Part shown: positions 11,224-22,610 of the stretch, one piece after another
Layout of the letters: every line of letters starts with the position of its first letter
Numbering within the stretch: the stretch's first letter is position 1
NCBI GenBank assembly: GCA_003952965.2
Contig: CM025856.1
Span: 3,213,238-3,277,237 of the forward strand
Reading direction: 5' to 3'
Source of the DNA: Morella rubra
Lineage: Eukaryota > Streptophyta > Magnoliopsida > Fagales > Myricaceae
DNA length: 64,000 nt
Program-made: the position numbers and the translations under genes
Notes under the pieces: model-generated
Seen by the model: only the letters and a program-made list of their open reading frames with translations
The model's database searches: none
What the model was told of the DNA's origin: nothing

Positions 11224-12129
11224 GTTTAAAATTCAGATTATACTTTCTCAACAACCTCCCATAACTGTAAGTGAAACGAAGGAACGAAAGAAGAAAAGAG
11301 TAAAAGTATTAACAGTAGATCAATTAATTGTTAGTTGAGGCCCAAACTGAACTTCTGACTGTATTTTAAGAATATTAATGAACTAGCACCACTGGGCTTG
11401 AAATAGTGAACTTTATTCTCTAAAACGTGATATCGAATTACCTATTTTACCCTTTTAACCTAGCTTACAATCTTGTAATTCTTTACGTACGACTTTATCA
11501 GTTTTCCACTTCTGTTCAGCCCAGTTAGTCGCGGCCAACTTCATTTCTTGGCCCACCTCTTGTGTGTTATTTCCTTTTCTTTTTTACCACGCCTGTCCTT
11601 TTTGTCTGCTTTTATTGGCCCAGTTTGCCCACATTTTGTAACCCAACTTTCATTATCTTTCTCGGGGGCAAACTTAATTCTCGCTCAAGGCCATCCCGGT
11701 CGTCCTTTTTCTGGATCCACTTTTTTTTCCCCATTGGGCCATTCAATTCAACATCTTAAAGCCCGGTTCCTCACTCTATAGTTGCGGTTGATTGTGTTTG
11801 ATGGTTGAGAGATTGTTGATGCAAGGGGTAGGGGGGTTCTATATCCCCTCTCAAAAGCCTGTTTTCATGGTTGAATCATGGTTGTTTCTTTGTTTGCAAG
11901 CAGATGTGGAATGAGAAATCTCTATCCTAGGAACTCCACTTCTTTTTCCCTATTTTTTCGTTATCGCTTTTAATAATGTATTCCTTTTTTCTTTTCTTCG
12001 CTGCGCCGGGGGGGCGGTGGGGTTGTCCAAGCTCTCGTGAAACTTGCGCTTGTCAAAGTGGATTTATCTCATCTATGTTGGCATCGTTTGAGCCCTGATT
12101 TTTTTTTTTTTAAAAAAAAAACTTAAAAA
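11224..12129. other. Intergenic, uncharacterised
   Basis: No convincing gene. Overlapping open frames at 11548-11781 are low-complexity Phe/Ser/Leu-rich translations without a known domain. The mononucleotide runs near 12000-12120 suggest repeat-derived DNA. Confidence 0.35.
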
Positions 12130-12266
12130 AAGCATTTTGGGCCAAAGCAAAATCTGAGCCTTTAAATCGGAATTCCCAGATTTCGTTTTTGAAAATTTCG
12201 ATTTCATTTCGGAACCAGAACCGGAATCAGCCCATTCCGGTTCTATCCGTTTCAGTACTCACCCTT
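12130..12266 (-). mobile_element. Terminal fragment of a hAT-like element
   Basis: Read on the minus strand this begins TAAGGGTGAGTACTGAAACG and continues with GGAACCGGAA-type motifs. This resembles the end of the complete element at 44837-45899. The other end and the target duplication were not found, so it is called as a fragment only. Confidence 0.45.
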
Positions 12267-13056
12267 AATTTTAGTGCATCATTATGAAATTGGTTGAATT
12301 GCACCCTGGATTTTCTTATATTATTTTTATTAAATTTTGAATTTTGAATTATTTGAAAAATTTGTCCTGTTTAAAGTTTGAATGTTAATTTGATTTGAAA
12401 AGGTTATTTTTTAAAAGTGTTTAAATTTTAAAGAAGAGATGTTTTATCTGATCTCTTTAGATTTTTGAATTTTAAATACTTCTAGAATATGTTTGAATTT
12501 CAAAATAGATAGCAATGTAGTATTTTATAAATCCTGTTAGTCTGTGCTATGCGTATTGAGTGGGAGAAGGAGAAATCAAGCATCTTTCAATGGTTTAGTC
12601 TAAGTTTCTTGAGGTATGGAGGTTAAATTGATAAAGGGTTTAAGTGTTATGAAGGGCAAGGTAAGCAGGGTCATTATGCTAGATTTTGTGATATTTTAAG
12701 AATTGCATGTTTTATTAAAAACTCTCAGAATTTTATTTGCATTACGATATGATAAAATTGTCAAAGATTATAGCATGAAATGTGTAAACATGAACATGTT
12801 TTATGTTAAATGATTTTACATGAGTATTTTAATGTTTAAATCAAATCTTTTTTATATTCATAGTTATTTATGTTATGTGCATTATGTTATATGTACCAAA
12901 GTTCAAAGTGATGTTTATAGTATGAGATGTAATGTATTTTTAAACTCTGAGGCTCAGAGTTTACAGAGATAGCGCATTGGTATCAATTGCAACCCATTGA
13001 GTGCACTCATTCTGGAAATATAGTGGTTTATGTTGTAGGTTCTTCCCGAGTGTATA
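12267..13056. other. A+T-rich repeat-like spacer
   Basis: No coding sequence was seen. The direct and inverted CTCTGAGGCTCAGAGTTTACAGAGATAGCGC-like stretch near 12945-12975 has the look of retroelement LTR sequence, but no LTR borders could be placed. Confidence 0.3.
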
Positions 13057-13064
13057 CTTGGACA

Positions 13065-14054
13065 TAGGGCTGTTTAGCCTAATTGAAAAAAATTTGGTTC
13101 CACTAATACCGGCACCAGGTTCCCAATATCCAGCTTAACCGGTGCCAGTGTTGGTGGCTTCTTTTTGAAGAAACCCGAAGGTTTTACCGATTCCTGGATA
13201 CTAGTAAAATCGAGTTTTTTATTCTTTTTTTTTTTTCAAAAAATATTTAAATGAAGTATTTTTTTTTTGTTTCTTAGTGCTTATAATATACTCCTCCAAA
13301 TTAGTTTATCTAAAAAATGAAGTAATTTTTTGTTCTTATTCAATTTATTTTAATATATTGATTAAAATATACCCATGATTTTGCCTTTCTCAAATTTATT
13401 TCCCTATTGACATTCAAAAGAACCATCCCAGCTGGGATAGTCATTCACACGTACGTAAGAGCTGATGTGCATCTAAAGTAATATTCCAAAGTTATTCATA
13501 GGCAAACAGATTGTCAAGATACAGTAAATAAAAAATTTAGATTTTAAAAGAAAATGATTCCTCAATCTATTCTCATCTCCTCTGCCACATCTCTCTTTTA
13601 AGTCTTTTTATCCTCCTATGATTAAGATGTTCTTACTTCTCTAAGTTTATTGATTTTGAATTTTATTGGTTGAGACTTTATATTCTTATCTTGTTTTGAT
13701 GCTCTCTAAGTTTATTGATTTTGTATTTTATTAGTTTGGACTTAATTTAGATTCTTATCTTATCTTTTAAGATGTTATCTAATTTTATTGATCGTGGATC
13801 TCATTAGTTTAGATTTTATTGATATGTGATCAATGGACCAAAAAAATAAAAAAAAAACATTGGGCGAGGTGCATAAAATGCTAAAAAAAATTATTAAATA
13901 TAAATGTAGGTTAACTGAAAACCGCCACCGCTAAGGGTCGGTTATTGCCCTTAACGGTATAGGTGGTGGTGGCGAATATTTAAAAATTGGCCTATTCGGT
14001 GCAGGTGCCAGTTTTGGCCATAACCGGCACTTACACCGGGGTTGAACAACCTTA
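13065..14054. mobile_element. Non-autonomous hAT-like element (990 bp)
   Basis: The left end TAGGGCTGTTTAGCC is mirrored by the right end, whose complement is TAAGGTTGTTCAACC. The 8-bp flanks CTTGGACA and CTTAGACA differ by one base, as in a slightly aged hAT target duplication. Both ends carry GGTGCCAGTGTTGG-like, C/G-rich subterminal repeats shared with 10700-11215. The open frame at 13987-14373 runs across the border and is not a gene. Confidence 0.7.
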
Positions 14055-14062
14055 CTTAGACA

Positions 14063-14801
14063 GGTGCCAAGACTTAATAAGGGAATTTCACCAAAAAATT
14101 TCTACCCTTTTCCTTGTCCTAGCTAAAATTTTACATCAAGAGCACTGTGGCCCAACAGAGAGTGGTCAGGGAAAGAAACGTAATAAAAATGGACTAATCC
14201 ATTATTTTTGTATAAAACAATGGTTAATAGAAACAAGAACAATATCCTTAATTACTACGTGTTACTGTTATTATCTTTCTTCGAAACTCGAAAGTTACTT
14301 ATACCCATTTGCTTTGCTTAATTTATATAGTTCGCACTCTGTTTCTAAGGAAGTTATATTGTTTGCCGATTGATGTCTTTTAACGAGGAAAAGTTATAAA
14401 TTAATGCTTGACCTGCGCAATTTACTAATCATTTTTAATCCCAATGTAGAACACGAGGATTACCGTAGTTATTAGGTGCCTGTCTAAGCTCCTTATAGGA
14501 AAAGGTAAAACTGGGAATAGGCTTGCCATTACAAGAGGCAACTAATGCCTCCGTTACCTGCTTCCATTCTCTAGGAAGGCTTTCTCTCTTTCTCTTCTTT
14601 CAGCTCTCTCTCTCTCTCCTTTCCTGCACATTCTTGACAAAAGATCTCTACTAGAAGGAACCATGAGATCTAAATCACTTTCTTCATGACTCGATACTTT
14701 ACCACTCAATTAAACTATTATAAGCCAACACACGTATAAGAGAGCAAACAAGTTAAAAATAAAGTGGATAAGAGTGATGAATCTAATCACTTAATTATCA
14801 T
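14063..14801. other. Intergenic with short ZRK-flank remnants
   Basis: Pieces resemble the 5' flank of the ZRK genes: the AGTGGTCAGGGAAAGAAACG region, the GAGGAAAAGTTATAAATTAATG region, and a CT-rich stretch near 14580-14625 like the ZRK leader. This suggests an eroded ZRK copy, but no kinase domain remains. Confidence 0.4.
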
Positions 14802-15251
14802 TTGACATCTTATTCTAATAAGATCTTGAGCACTAACCTGAAGTGGCACAAGCTGTTGTGGTTCAAGGGTGCAATGCCTAGACATGTTTTCATGGTGTGG
14901 CTTGCAATTAAGAGAAAACTTATTACGCAGAAAAGACTTAAGGAAATGGGAATCTCAGGAAGATGTTGGTTGTGCAAAGCGAATGGGGAAAGTATGTACC
15001 ATATGTTTTTTAATTGCCCATTTACTCAAAAAATTTGTTTCATGTTGGGGAATAAGTGCCTATTGCAGAGGGGAGAAATGAATTGGGATGAGTTTATTGG
15101 TTGGGCAGCAAGAGAGTGCAATGCTAATTCTGATCTGTTGCATGTGAGCACGAAGATCCTCATTGGTGTTGTGATTTATTATGTATGGAGGGAGAGGAAT
15201 GCACGACTCCATAACAGGTGTTGTTATGCAAGTATCAATTTTGAACAATAA
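14802..15251 (+). pseudogene. LINE reverse-transcriptase zinc-binding (zf-RVT) relic
   Basis: The open frame of 149 codons matches the zf-RVT region that follows the reverse transcriptase in plant LINEs. It contains LWFKGAMPRHVFMVWLA, then CWLCKANGESMYHMFFNC, whose C-x2-C...H...C spacing is diagnostic, and then WRERNARLH. There is no upstream reverse transcriptase or endonuclease and no clear poly(A), so this is an isolated fragment. Confidence 0.75.
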
Positions 15252-15504
15252 TTTAATTTTTTAAAACATAATTTTTTTGAAAAAATATATTTTTATTTTA
15301 GGAAAAATATATTATTCTATTGTTACATATGTTATTTTTAATTCATTTCAAACTGATATTAAGAACTATGTTTACTAGTCATATGAGATTACAAAATGGT
15401 GTTTCAAATATTGAAAATATTTTTCAAGAAACATGTTTTGAGGAAGAAAGCAAACATTGAAAACTAAATTACTTTATTGAAACAAGTTCACTTGAAATTA
15501 CTTT

Positions 15505-17640
15505 ATATTAAAAGTAACTAGCACCAGTACTCTCCACAAATTCTTCTACTAAAAACTAGCACCGCAAATGCTTTCGATTCATCTATTTTTGTTTGGTCTT
15601 GAAAGATTAAGATCTTTTAATGATTGTGATTTAGAAAAAAAAATGTCTCGATCTTGAAAATTTTCTTAATCTTATGATATTGATGGTTTGATTTTATTTT
15701 CAAAATTAAAAACTTTAAAAGAAGTTGAAAAAATATAAATTAATACTCCAATTAAAATACTTAATCTCATTAAAGAACTAGATTCTTTTCCAAATTATTT
15801 TATTGCATCAAAGAAGTTTTTCAAATTTAAAGATTATAAAAACTTATTTACTAACAAAAGTTATAAATTATTTAATAATTTATTGGCTAAACTTGAATAC
15901 AAAAGTTTAATTAGTAATTTTGCATATAAAAGGCAAGAAACAATTTGTTGTTTAATTTTGAATTAATTAATTAATTGATTTTATTTTTAAAATTAAAAGG
16001 CCTCATTTTTATGACTTAATTAAGGCCTCATTAATCTTGCTTGTCACGGAATTTAGGGGGTTTCACTGTTACACAAATATATTTGCCATCTTTTCTACAT
16101 TGATATATTAAGAATGTTAGATATGTGACAACTATACACCTCTTATTCATATTTCTCGTTTTTTTCCTGAATCCTACAGAACTACACTGCAAAAATCTCC
16201 GATTTTGGCTTGGCGAAATTGGGGTCCTTCTGGCGGCGACTCGCCCGTGACAACCAGAATTATGGGCACAAATGGTTATGCTGCTCCAAAATATATTGCA
16301 ACGGATAATGATAGCTTTAACAAACTCTAGTAATTTAATTTTATCGGAGAATAAATAATTCTATGACAAACTCCTGCAACTTACTTACATATATGTAAGT
16401 CCTTGTAGCTCAGACATTTTAAAAACATTCTTGACATCAAAGAAAATTGAAGCTAGCAATCTAATATTTTTTAGTCAAGGAAATCTGCTAACATGCCTGC
16501 CATTGCACTACTACGTACTCAACAGGTCATTTGTACGTGAAAGAGTGATGTGCATGGCTTTGATGTGATGCTGCTTGTAATGTTAACAGGCTTGGGTACT
16601 TGATACGAGAAGGCCTAATGGGCAGCAATCTCTCATTGAATGGTTAGATCATGTCTTTCAAATAAATGTAGGATAGTTTTCTCTAAGGATTGTAATCAGT
16701 TTCAGATACATTACAGCGGGTGTAGCCTGTGGGAAGTAAGGTTCTGCCCCTGTTTCTCAATCAAGAAGGTTCTGCCCCTGTTTCTCAATCAAGAAGTAGC
16801 GTAACAAATATCCATTCCTCGAGTAGGTTTTCTTTTGTACAGGATATACAAAAATAATAAGAAAATAAAACAAGATAAAGGCTATTTACCACAATGAAAC
16901 AACTAGGATAAATAATAATAGATATAAAATTTTAGTAAAATTTTGTTAAAATTTTAAGTTGGTGTTAAAAAATAAGTGTATTGGAATTGGTGAATGAGTG
17001 ATAAAAGTAAAAGTTAAATTTTGAAGTGTGTTCGGTAAAGGTAAAATTTTGTTAAAATTATATTAAAATTTTATTAAGCTAAACATTATATTACACAAAG
17101 AGTCTTACAAGAGAAGAAATAAAACACCAAAGGAGGGTCAAAGCCCTCATACACCCAAGGAAATTTAGGGAGAGGCCCAAGTAACTTACGAAGCATCCCT
17201 CTGGTAGGGAGGAAGCGGCCCGTGGGACAAGATTGTGTGCTACACCATTTGCACACCTGTGAGAAAAGCAGCAGCAAGAGCTCTGGAACGCTGGGAGACT
17301 AGCCTTAATTTTGGAGAAGATGGCATCCAGAAATCACTTGGCGCCACACACTTCATCTCAGCAACTTCCACGCCCAACCACACTAATCTAAGGAAGCTAG
17401 CAGACTGAAATCTCAAGTTAATGAACTGCATAATGTCTTTTGGATACTCAAGAATTGCATAATTACTAAACATCAAAAACATGGAAAAACAGCCAATGAA
17501 CCGTTGGAAGCAAGTAGGTTCCATAAGACTACATACATGCTGACATCTCTCTAAGATGAGTAAATATAAGTGAATAACCCAACCGGCAAATAGGCTCACA
17601 AATTGCAAGTTCCTTCTCCTAGCTAGGTAGCTGCTAACCT
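15505..17640. repeat. Segmental duplication, copy A (RLCK-VII relic unit)
   Basis: This block is repeated in direct orientation at about 42510-46260. Shared landmarks in the same order are the ACTAGCACC...CTCCACAAATTC start, the A+T-rich tract, the RLCK-VII exons, the AGAGTCTTACAAG stretch and the CAGCTGCTAACCTTCTAGG end. The second copy is interrupted by two hAT insertions at 44105-45899. Both copies are followed by a ZRK gene, so the duplicated unit probably included it. A two-copy 29-bp repeat, GGTTCTGCCCCTGTTTCTC and following bases, is seen at about 16739-16797 here only. Confidence 0.75.
16185..16680 (+). pseudogene. RLCK-VII (PBL-type) kinase relic, activation segment and C-lobe, copy A
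   Basis: Two exons are readable. The first (about 16185-16312) encodes AKISDFGLAKLG followed, after a one-base slip, by PSGGDSPVTTRIMGTNGYAA and PKYIAT. This is the activation loop and APE-like region of subfamily VII kinases. The second (about 16526-16670) follows an AG acceptor, starts HLYVKSDVHGFDV and ends LDTRRPNGQQSLIEWLDHV after a second slip. The junction at the HLYVKSD segment is a typical PBL exon border. No N-lobe exon is present here. The DFG motif is retained, so the parent was an active-type kinase, not a ZRK. Confidence 0.75.
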
Positions 17641-18006
17641 TCTAGGTTCTGCTATTTACAAAGAATTCCTATAAGCACGGCAATGATGTTGCCAGCACTC
17701 TTGTTCAATAAATGATACTTTACTTGTTCTTTTCCTTTATTTTTTGGGAAAAGCAGAGGAGGAGAGGCTAGAATGTTAGATTCTGGGGAGAATGTTATAG
17801 GAATCGATCTGAATTCTTCTAAGAAGATCAAAAGTCTTAATCAACAGAATTAGGTTGCTCAAGTAAGCTTAAATACATACCTAACAAGCATTAATTGAAA
17901 TTTTTAAATAGAGGGAACCACCTATTCACCCCCTCTCTAGGTGTTAATAGGTTCTAAATAGGTTTTTTTCAAAAATTAACAACTAAATCAGTGGCAGAAA
18001 TTTTTT
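17641..18006. other. 3' flank of ZRK-1; dispersed repeat
   Basis: The stretch with AGAATGTTAGATTCTGGGGAG near 17771 recurs near 34967 and 41117 in the same relation to ZRK sequence. No gene was seen. Confidence 0.45.
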
Positions 18007-19395
18007 CTAGGGGACGGTCTGACCTTGCAATTCTTCGTCATCTACTTTGGTAATATCTTTTGTTTCGAAGAGCGGCCTCTGAATCCTGGTGAGGAGAATA
18101 TATAGAAAATTAAGCGAAAATAATCGTCTCGGGTAACCAATTAAGAGAAGCACGATAAAATTGCTTTGTATAGAATAATGTATAACAAGAAATGTGGAAA
18201 GAATGATGAAACGAACCTCTCAATCCGACGTAGTTCTTTTGTGACGTGGACCATAGTTGGCCTTCGCTCTGGATCCTCATCCACGCATATGAGAGCAAGG
18301 TCCAGCACAGCTTGTAATTGTTGTTGCATACTTGCTCCTCTTTCCCCTGTCGAGATTCTTGGATTCACTATCTCATCTATTCCGCATTTTAGTACATAAT
18401 CTACTAACATCACACATACATTAGCTTTTTCATCACGAAAAACACCAACTTCTCCCGTTAAGAGGCATAACAGAAGCACGCCAAAGCTATAGACGTCAAT
18501 TTTCTCTGTTACGCGACCCGTCGTTACATATTCGGGAGCTGAGTATCCAAAAGTCACTATTGTTTGATGTTTATGTACGTGAGTTTCACCCTCGGGGATC
18601 GATATGGCATTCCCAAATGCAGATAACTTGGGAATATCATGTTGGTCAAACAAGATATTTTCTGGCATTATATCCGTATGGATAACAGGTCTGGAGAAGC
18701 CAGTGTGAAGGAATGCAACTGCATGAGCAATATCTCTTGCAACCCTTAACCTGCTCTCCCACGCCATGGATTGACGTTGCCGTGCAGTGCCGTCAGAATT
18801 GTCGGCTTGAATTCGATCGGCAAGAGTTTTATTCTTAACAGATTCGAACACCAAAGTCGGAGCTTGAGTCTCGAGGCAACATCCTGTTAGCCTCAAAACA
18901 TTTTTTGTGACGGCTCATCTTTGCTGAAATAGCCAAATCGGTGATGACTTGCTTCGAATGCCAAAATGAATGATCCCTCTTAACGGAAATGGTTCGACCT
19001 TCAAACTCACCATGGTAATAACTATGACTATTAGAGTAATAACTATGAGATGACGGTCCATGTAGCAGACGAGACTTATGGTAGTAATTAGTTGCCTGCG
19101 CAAGCTCCTCATAGGAGTAGGTACGGATAGGAATAGGCCTGCCATTACAAGAGGCAACTAAAGCCTCCAGCATCCTGCTTCCATTCTCCAGGAAGGCTTT
19201 CTCTCTTTCTCTTCTCCGGGCTCTCTCTCTCCCTCCTTCCCGGCCCAATCTTGACAAAAGATCTCTGCCAGAGGAAACCAGCTTCTCCAGTAGCATGCTT
19301 CGATTCTCCAGAAAGGTGCTCTTTCTCTCTGAATTTCCACTCATCGTCGTCATATCCTCTATCTTTTCTCCCCCTGGTGTATGAGATCCGCTCAA
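18007..19395 (-). pseudogene. ZED1-related pseudokinase ZRK-1 (RLCK-XII), one frameshift
   Basis: ZRKs are catalytically dead cytoplasmic kinases that bridge ZAR1 and effector-modified PBL kinases. Order of parts: start MSGSHTP (19395); leader with two FLEN-S--LE-LV motifs separated by an Arg/Glu-rich stretch; NGRPIPIRTYSYEELAQATN; GEFEGRTISVK with the VAIK lysine; RLTGCCLETQ; the catalytic-loop position reads HTDIMPEN; DFG is replaced by SAF; then IPEGETHV, a hallmark of ZRKs, EKIDVYSFGVLL and ERRPTM. No Gly-rich loop remains. An A6 run near 18901-18906 (A5 in sister copies) breaks the frame at SRHK; otherwise it reads through. A 140-bp intron (18077-18216) leads to a last exon (18007-18076) encoding PLFETKDITKVDDEELQGQ and ending VP-stop. 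This copy is the best preserved of the group. Confidence 0.83.
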
Positions 19396-19965
19396 GGACT
19401 ACATCTACCACTATGAACCCCTGTACTGTTAGATGAATTTAAATGAGGTCCGTAGGCAATCATAAGATAAGGTAAATCGTTTTAAGAATGGTTGCAAATG
19501 TATTTCTTCCTTTAGAATTAACCAGAAAGTAGAAAAGCATACCGTACCTGCTTCTCTTTCCACGATGTGTTTGAAAATGTACTCATGCATTACTGATAAT
19601 TTTCTCTCTGAGCTTTTCCAGCCATTCTTACCTAAGATCTCTCTCTTCCCCCTACTCTGCCAGGCTAAACTTTATCTGGCCTCTTTCTCCACCGTCCAGG
19701 AAAGCAGAGAGAAATTTCATGGAAACTAAGCGGGGATATTTGTTTTTTGTTTTTTTGTACTTTCTGGCCATAAGCAGAGGGTTCCTCGCAAATGCCGTGT
19801 GTGAACCTCATTAGAGTTTTTGGAGAATTGCCTCCTAGGGTCAAAGGCCATTTCATTGGGCAACATATTCCACGCGGAAATCTGATGGAGAAAGGATTCT
19901 ACTAATAGTGCACATAAAAAAGAGTGGTAGATAGTGACACAGATTATGGTCATAATATGTCTTTT
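19396..19965. other. 5' flank of ZRK-1 and a dispersed repeat
   Basis: The stretch from about 19690 to 19965 (CTCCACCGTCCAGGAAAGCAG onward) recurs at about 29205-29460. The minus-strand open frames in both copies are similar, but no domain is recognised, so they are treated as repeat rather than gene. Confidence 0.45.
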
Positions 19966-20612
19966 TTTTTTTCTAAGCAAAATTCATTCATCCCCACCAA
20001 ATCAAAATCAAGGAGGGAGAGGAGGATTGTCAGAATACAGAATATCAAAGGGAAGACAACGAGAAGGAATAGATCCTTCCAAATTCTCAGAGACAGCCCA
20101 TTTGGCCACATTATGTGCTAAAAGATTCGCCCCACGACGAACATGAGAAAACGTCCAGCTAACATGATCCTCCATAAGAGCTTTAATGTCGCGAAGAATA
20201 GGAGCAATAGACCAATCTGAAAAGAGTCGATGAATACGTCGAATAATAGTCCTAACATCATCCCTCTTGCCCTGATGGAGGAGTTGATTACGCGACAACC
20301 AAATAACATCCATAAGAATAGCCCCATACCGAATAAGATGAACAGATTGATCCTCTGAAAATTCAAGATAAGCAACCGGGTCTAATAGTGCAGTAATCCA
20401 ATCTAAGATACTGCAGTCCCGTAAACAGAGCGTTTGTAGACCCCAAGGAGATTCACGCCAAGCTAACACAGCTCGGGGACAAAAGAAAAAAATATGCTCA
20501 AGGGATTCCGCTTCCAATTCACAAAAAAACACAAAGCAAGTTGTTAGGACCCATAGGAAGTGTTCGGCTGAGAGCCACTTTGCACGGCAGAATATTCCAA
20601 GCAGCCTTCCAG
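19966..20612 (-). mobile_element. LINE fragment with zf-RVT tail and RNase H-like domain
   Basis: The minus-strand open frame 20008-20532 (174 codons) starts in the zf-RVT tail (CELEAESLEHIFFFCPRA) and ends in an RNase H-like domain with WTFSHVRRGANLLAHNVAKW. This is the usual order at the 3' end of plant LINEs. A T-run at about 19965-19977 on the plus strand is its poly(A) tail. The related sequence near 29465-29480 is uninterrupted (TATGTCTTAAAAGATTG) and serves as the empty site. The element is 5'-truncated. Confidence 0.75.
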
Positions 20613-20779
20613 ATCTTAAAAGATTGTTTCAATGTCCAGTTGGAGCTACTGTTTTGCTTAATCCTGGTGCAGTGTTGGCTTCAATTCTTTCTCTCCACTT
20701 TCAAAAGCTTCTGCAAGAAAAAATCAACAGTTAATGTGGAGCCAATATTTCAACACTCGTGCGTCTCTTTGTATTAGCC

Positions 20780-21497
20780 AATATTTCTACATGAAGAGTC
20801 AATCTAAGATAGTTTTGAAAACAGTACATCTCCCCGGGTAGAAAGGTCAGACCTCCTTTTGTCCATAGACTAGGTTCATCGAAATAGTTTTAAAGAGTTT
20901 CATGGGATTATAATTATGCAGCTCAAAAAAGTGCACAATTTCAATTACGAAGAGGCATTTGTACTCTTCTGGAAGGATTGTAAACAGTTGAAAGAACAAA
21001 CTATTGACTGGGCCTCTATGGAGTTTATTGGCAATTCTTTAACTGCTATCCTTAGAGGAACTCAATTTGTTGGCAGCTCTGGTTTACACCTTGTGGAGAG
21101 AAAGGAATTTGAGCGAAAGCTCTTGGTCTCTATAGGCTGTGGCTAATCGTGAGCAGCAAGATGAATATTGGTAGGTTGTGGTGGTGATTTCCGGCTAGTT
21201 CTTTTGAAGGAAGTCTCTGTTCAAGCTAGAATCAACCTGCTGCTCATAGTTTCAACTGCTAATCGTGATATTGCAGCAAGATGGGGAATATCAGACTTGG
21301 TATTCAGGAGTGGACGCACTGATTAATTCATTTTGCTGAATGTATACTCTTGTTGATAGGCCTTTTGGGTTGGCTAGCTCTTGTGCACCAGACAAGGTTT
21401 GATACCTGTGGAGGGGATGTTCCCCGTGTATCTTCTGTTTTTTTCCAATACAAGATCTTACTCAATTACCCAAAAAAAAAAAAAAAAAAAAAAAAGG
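20780..21497 (+). mobile_element. Possible LINE 3' end with poly(A)
   Basis: A 23-base A-run at about 21473-21495 ends a stretch absent from the homologous block near 29640. The sequence before it (CCTTTTGGGTTGGCTAGCTC) looks like the 3' end of a non-LTR element. Target duplications were not found. The open frame at 20916-21146 has no recognised domain. Confidence 0.35.
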
Positions 21498-22610
21498 GAG
21501 GCCACCTGAACAGAGTCTTACAAGAGAATAAATAAAACTCCTAAGGAGAGTCAAAGTCCTCATACACCAAGAAAATCTAGGGAGAGGCCCAAGTAACTCG
21601 GGGAAGCATCCCTCCAGAAGGGAAGAAGCGGCGCATCAGACAAGATTGTGTGGTACACCATTTGCACACCTGTGAGAAAAGCAGCAGCAAGAGCTCTGGA
21701 ACACTAGGAGACTAGCCTTAATTTTGGAGATGATAGCATGCAGGATTCAAGGGCAATCCTTGCCACTACGATTAACAGCATCCATAACAATCATCGAGTC
21801 CCCTTCAAAAATACCTGACGCCAACCCAACACTTCATCTCAGCCTTGCCTTGAGGATGTTTTTCTCTTAGCTATAATTCACAGGTAAACGATTGATTGAA
21901 AACTACTTATTTGTGCCATTTCATGTACATGCCACCAATTACACGTAAATTCCTTGCTATGTGCCTTCTCGAACCAGAGGGAACAATAGCTGACTTAAAA
22001 TCTAAGAACGCATATATGTGAAGGACATAGACTTCGGCAAGCTCATTATAGCAAGAAACTTAAAGACTCAGTTTGCTAATGATAATTTTCCAACATAACA
22101 AGATGGTTCTAAAAATTGCCCCAAGTGTAGGACATATCGAAGCCACCTTCCCAATACCCTGTTCATCTAGGCTATTGCGTGACTATTGCGTTCCGGATTC
22201 AACGTCATCACGTTCTCTCAGGCTTTGATCGAACACCTTCTTGGGACTCTTCAAATCTCCATATTGAACACAGCAATTAACTATAAATATAATGATTCTC
22301 ATAAACATATGATCAAGCAATGTCACAGCTGATTATAAATCTCTGATTTGGAATACATATTAAGGAGCTGATTTCGAAACAATTCAACTTGTCTGACGAA
22401 GCTGAGACCACAGGCAAGACATTCCCATAAATATGCGCTTGCCTTTGGCGGCTTTATAAGTGAAGTGGAAGAAACTTCAACGTTGAAAATGTGTAATTTC
22501 TTCAAAACATGATTCAAGATTTCCCGCCTTTGTCCGACTGACGTCCGGCTCCAAAGCTTGCAATTTTAGAGTTTCATTGGGTAATACATTAGTCTACATG
22601 GAATCAGCCA
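21498..22610. other. Repeat-rich spacer upstream of ZRK-2's 3' end
   Basis: The part at about 21500-21840 is another copy of the AGAGTCTTACAAG repeat seen near 17096 and 43860. It also supplies the empty site for the hAT insertions at 44105-45899. The part at about 21845-22170 (CTTAGCTATAATTCACAGG onward) recurs in inverted orientation at 28110-28450 and directly at 42030-42380. No gene is called. Confidence 0.5.

Noticed and set aside
19726-19980. Minus-strand frame partly conserved at 29139-29549
   Set aside because: Conservation is explained by segmental duplication of the DNA, and the frame is not maintained over the same length. No domain was seen.
20916-21146. 76-codon frame MQLKKVHNFNYEEAF
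   Set aside because: No domain is recognised. It sits in a probable LINE 3' region and is not conserved in the related block near 29.6 kb.
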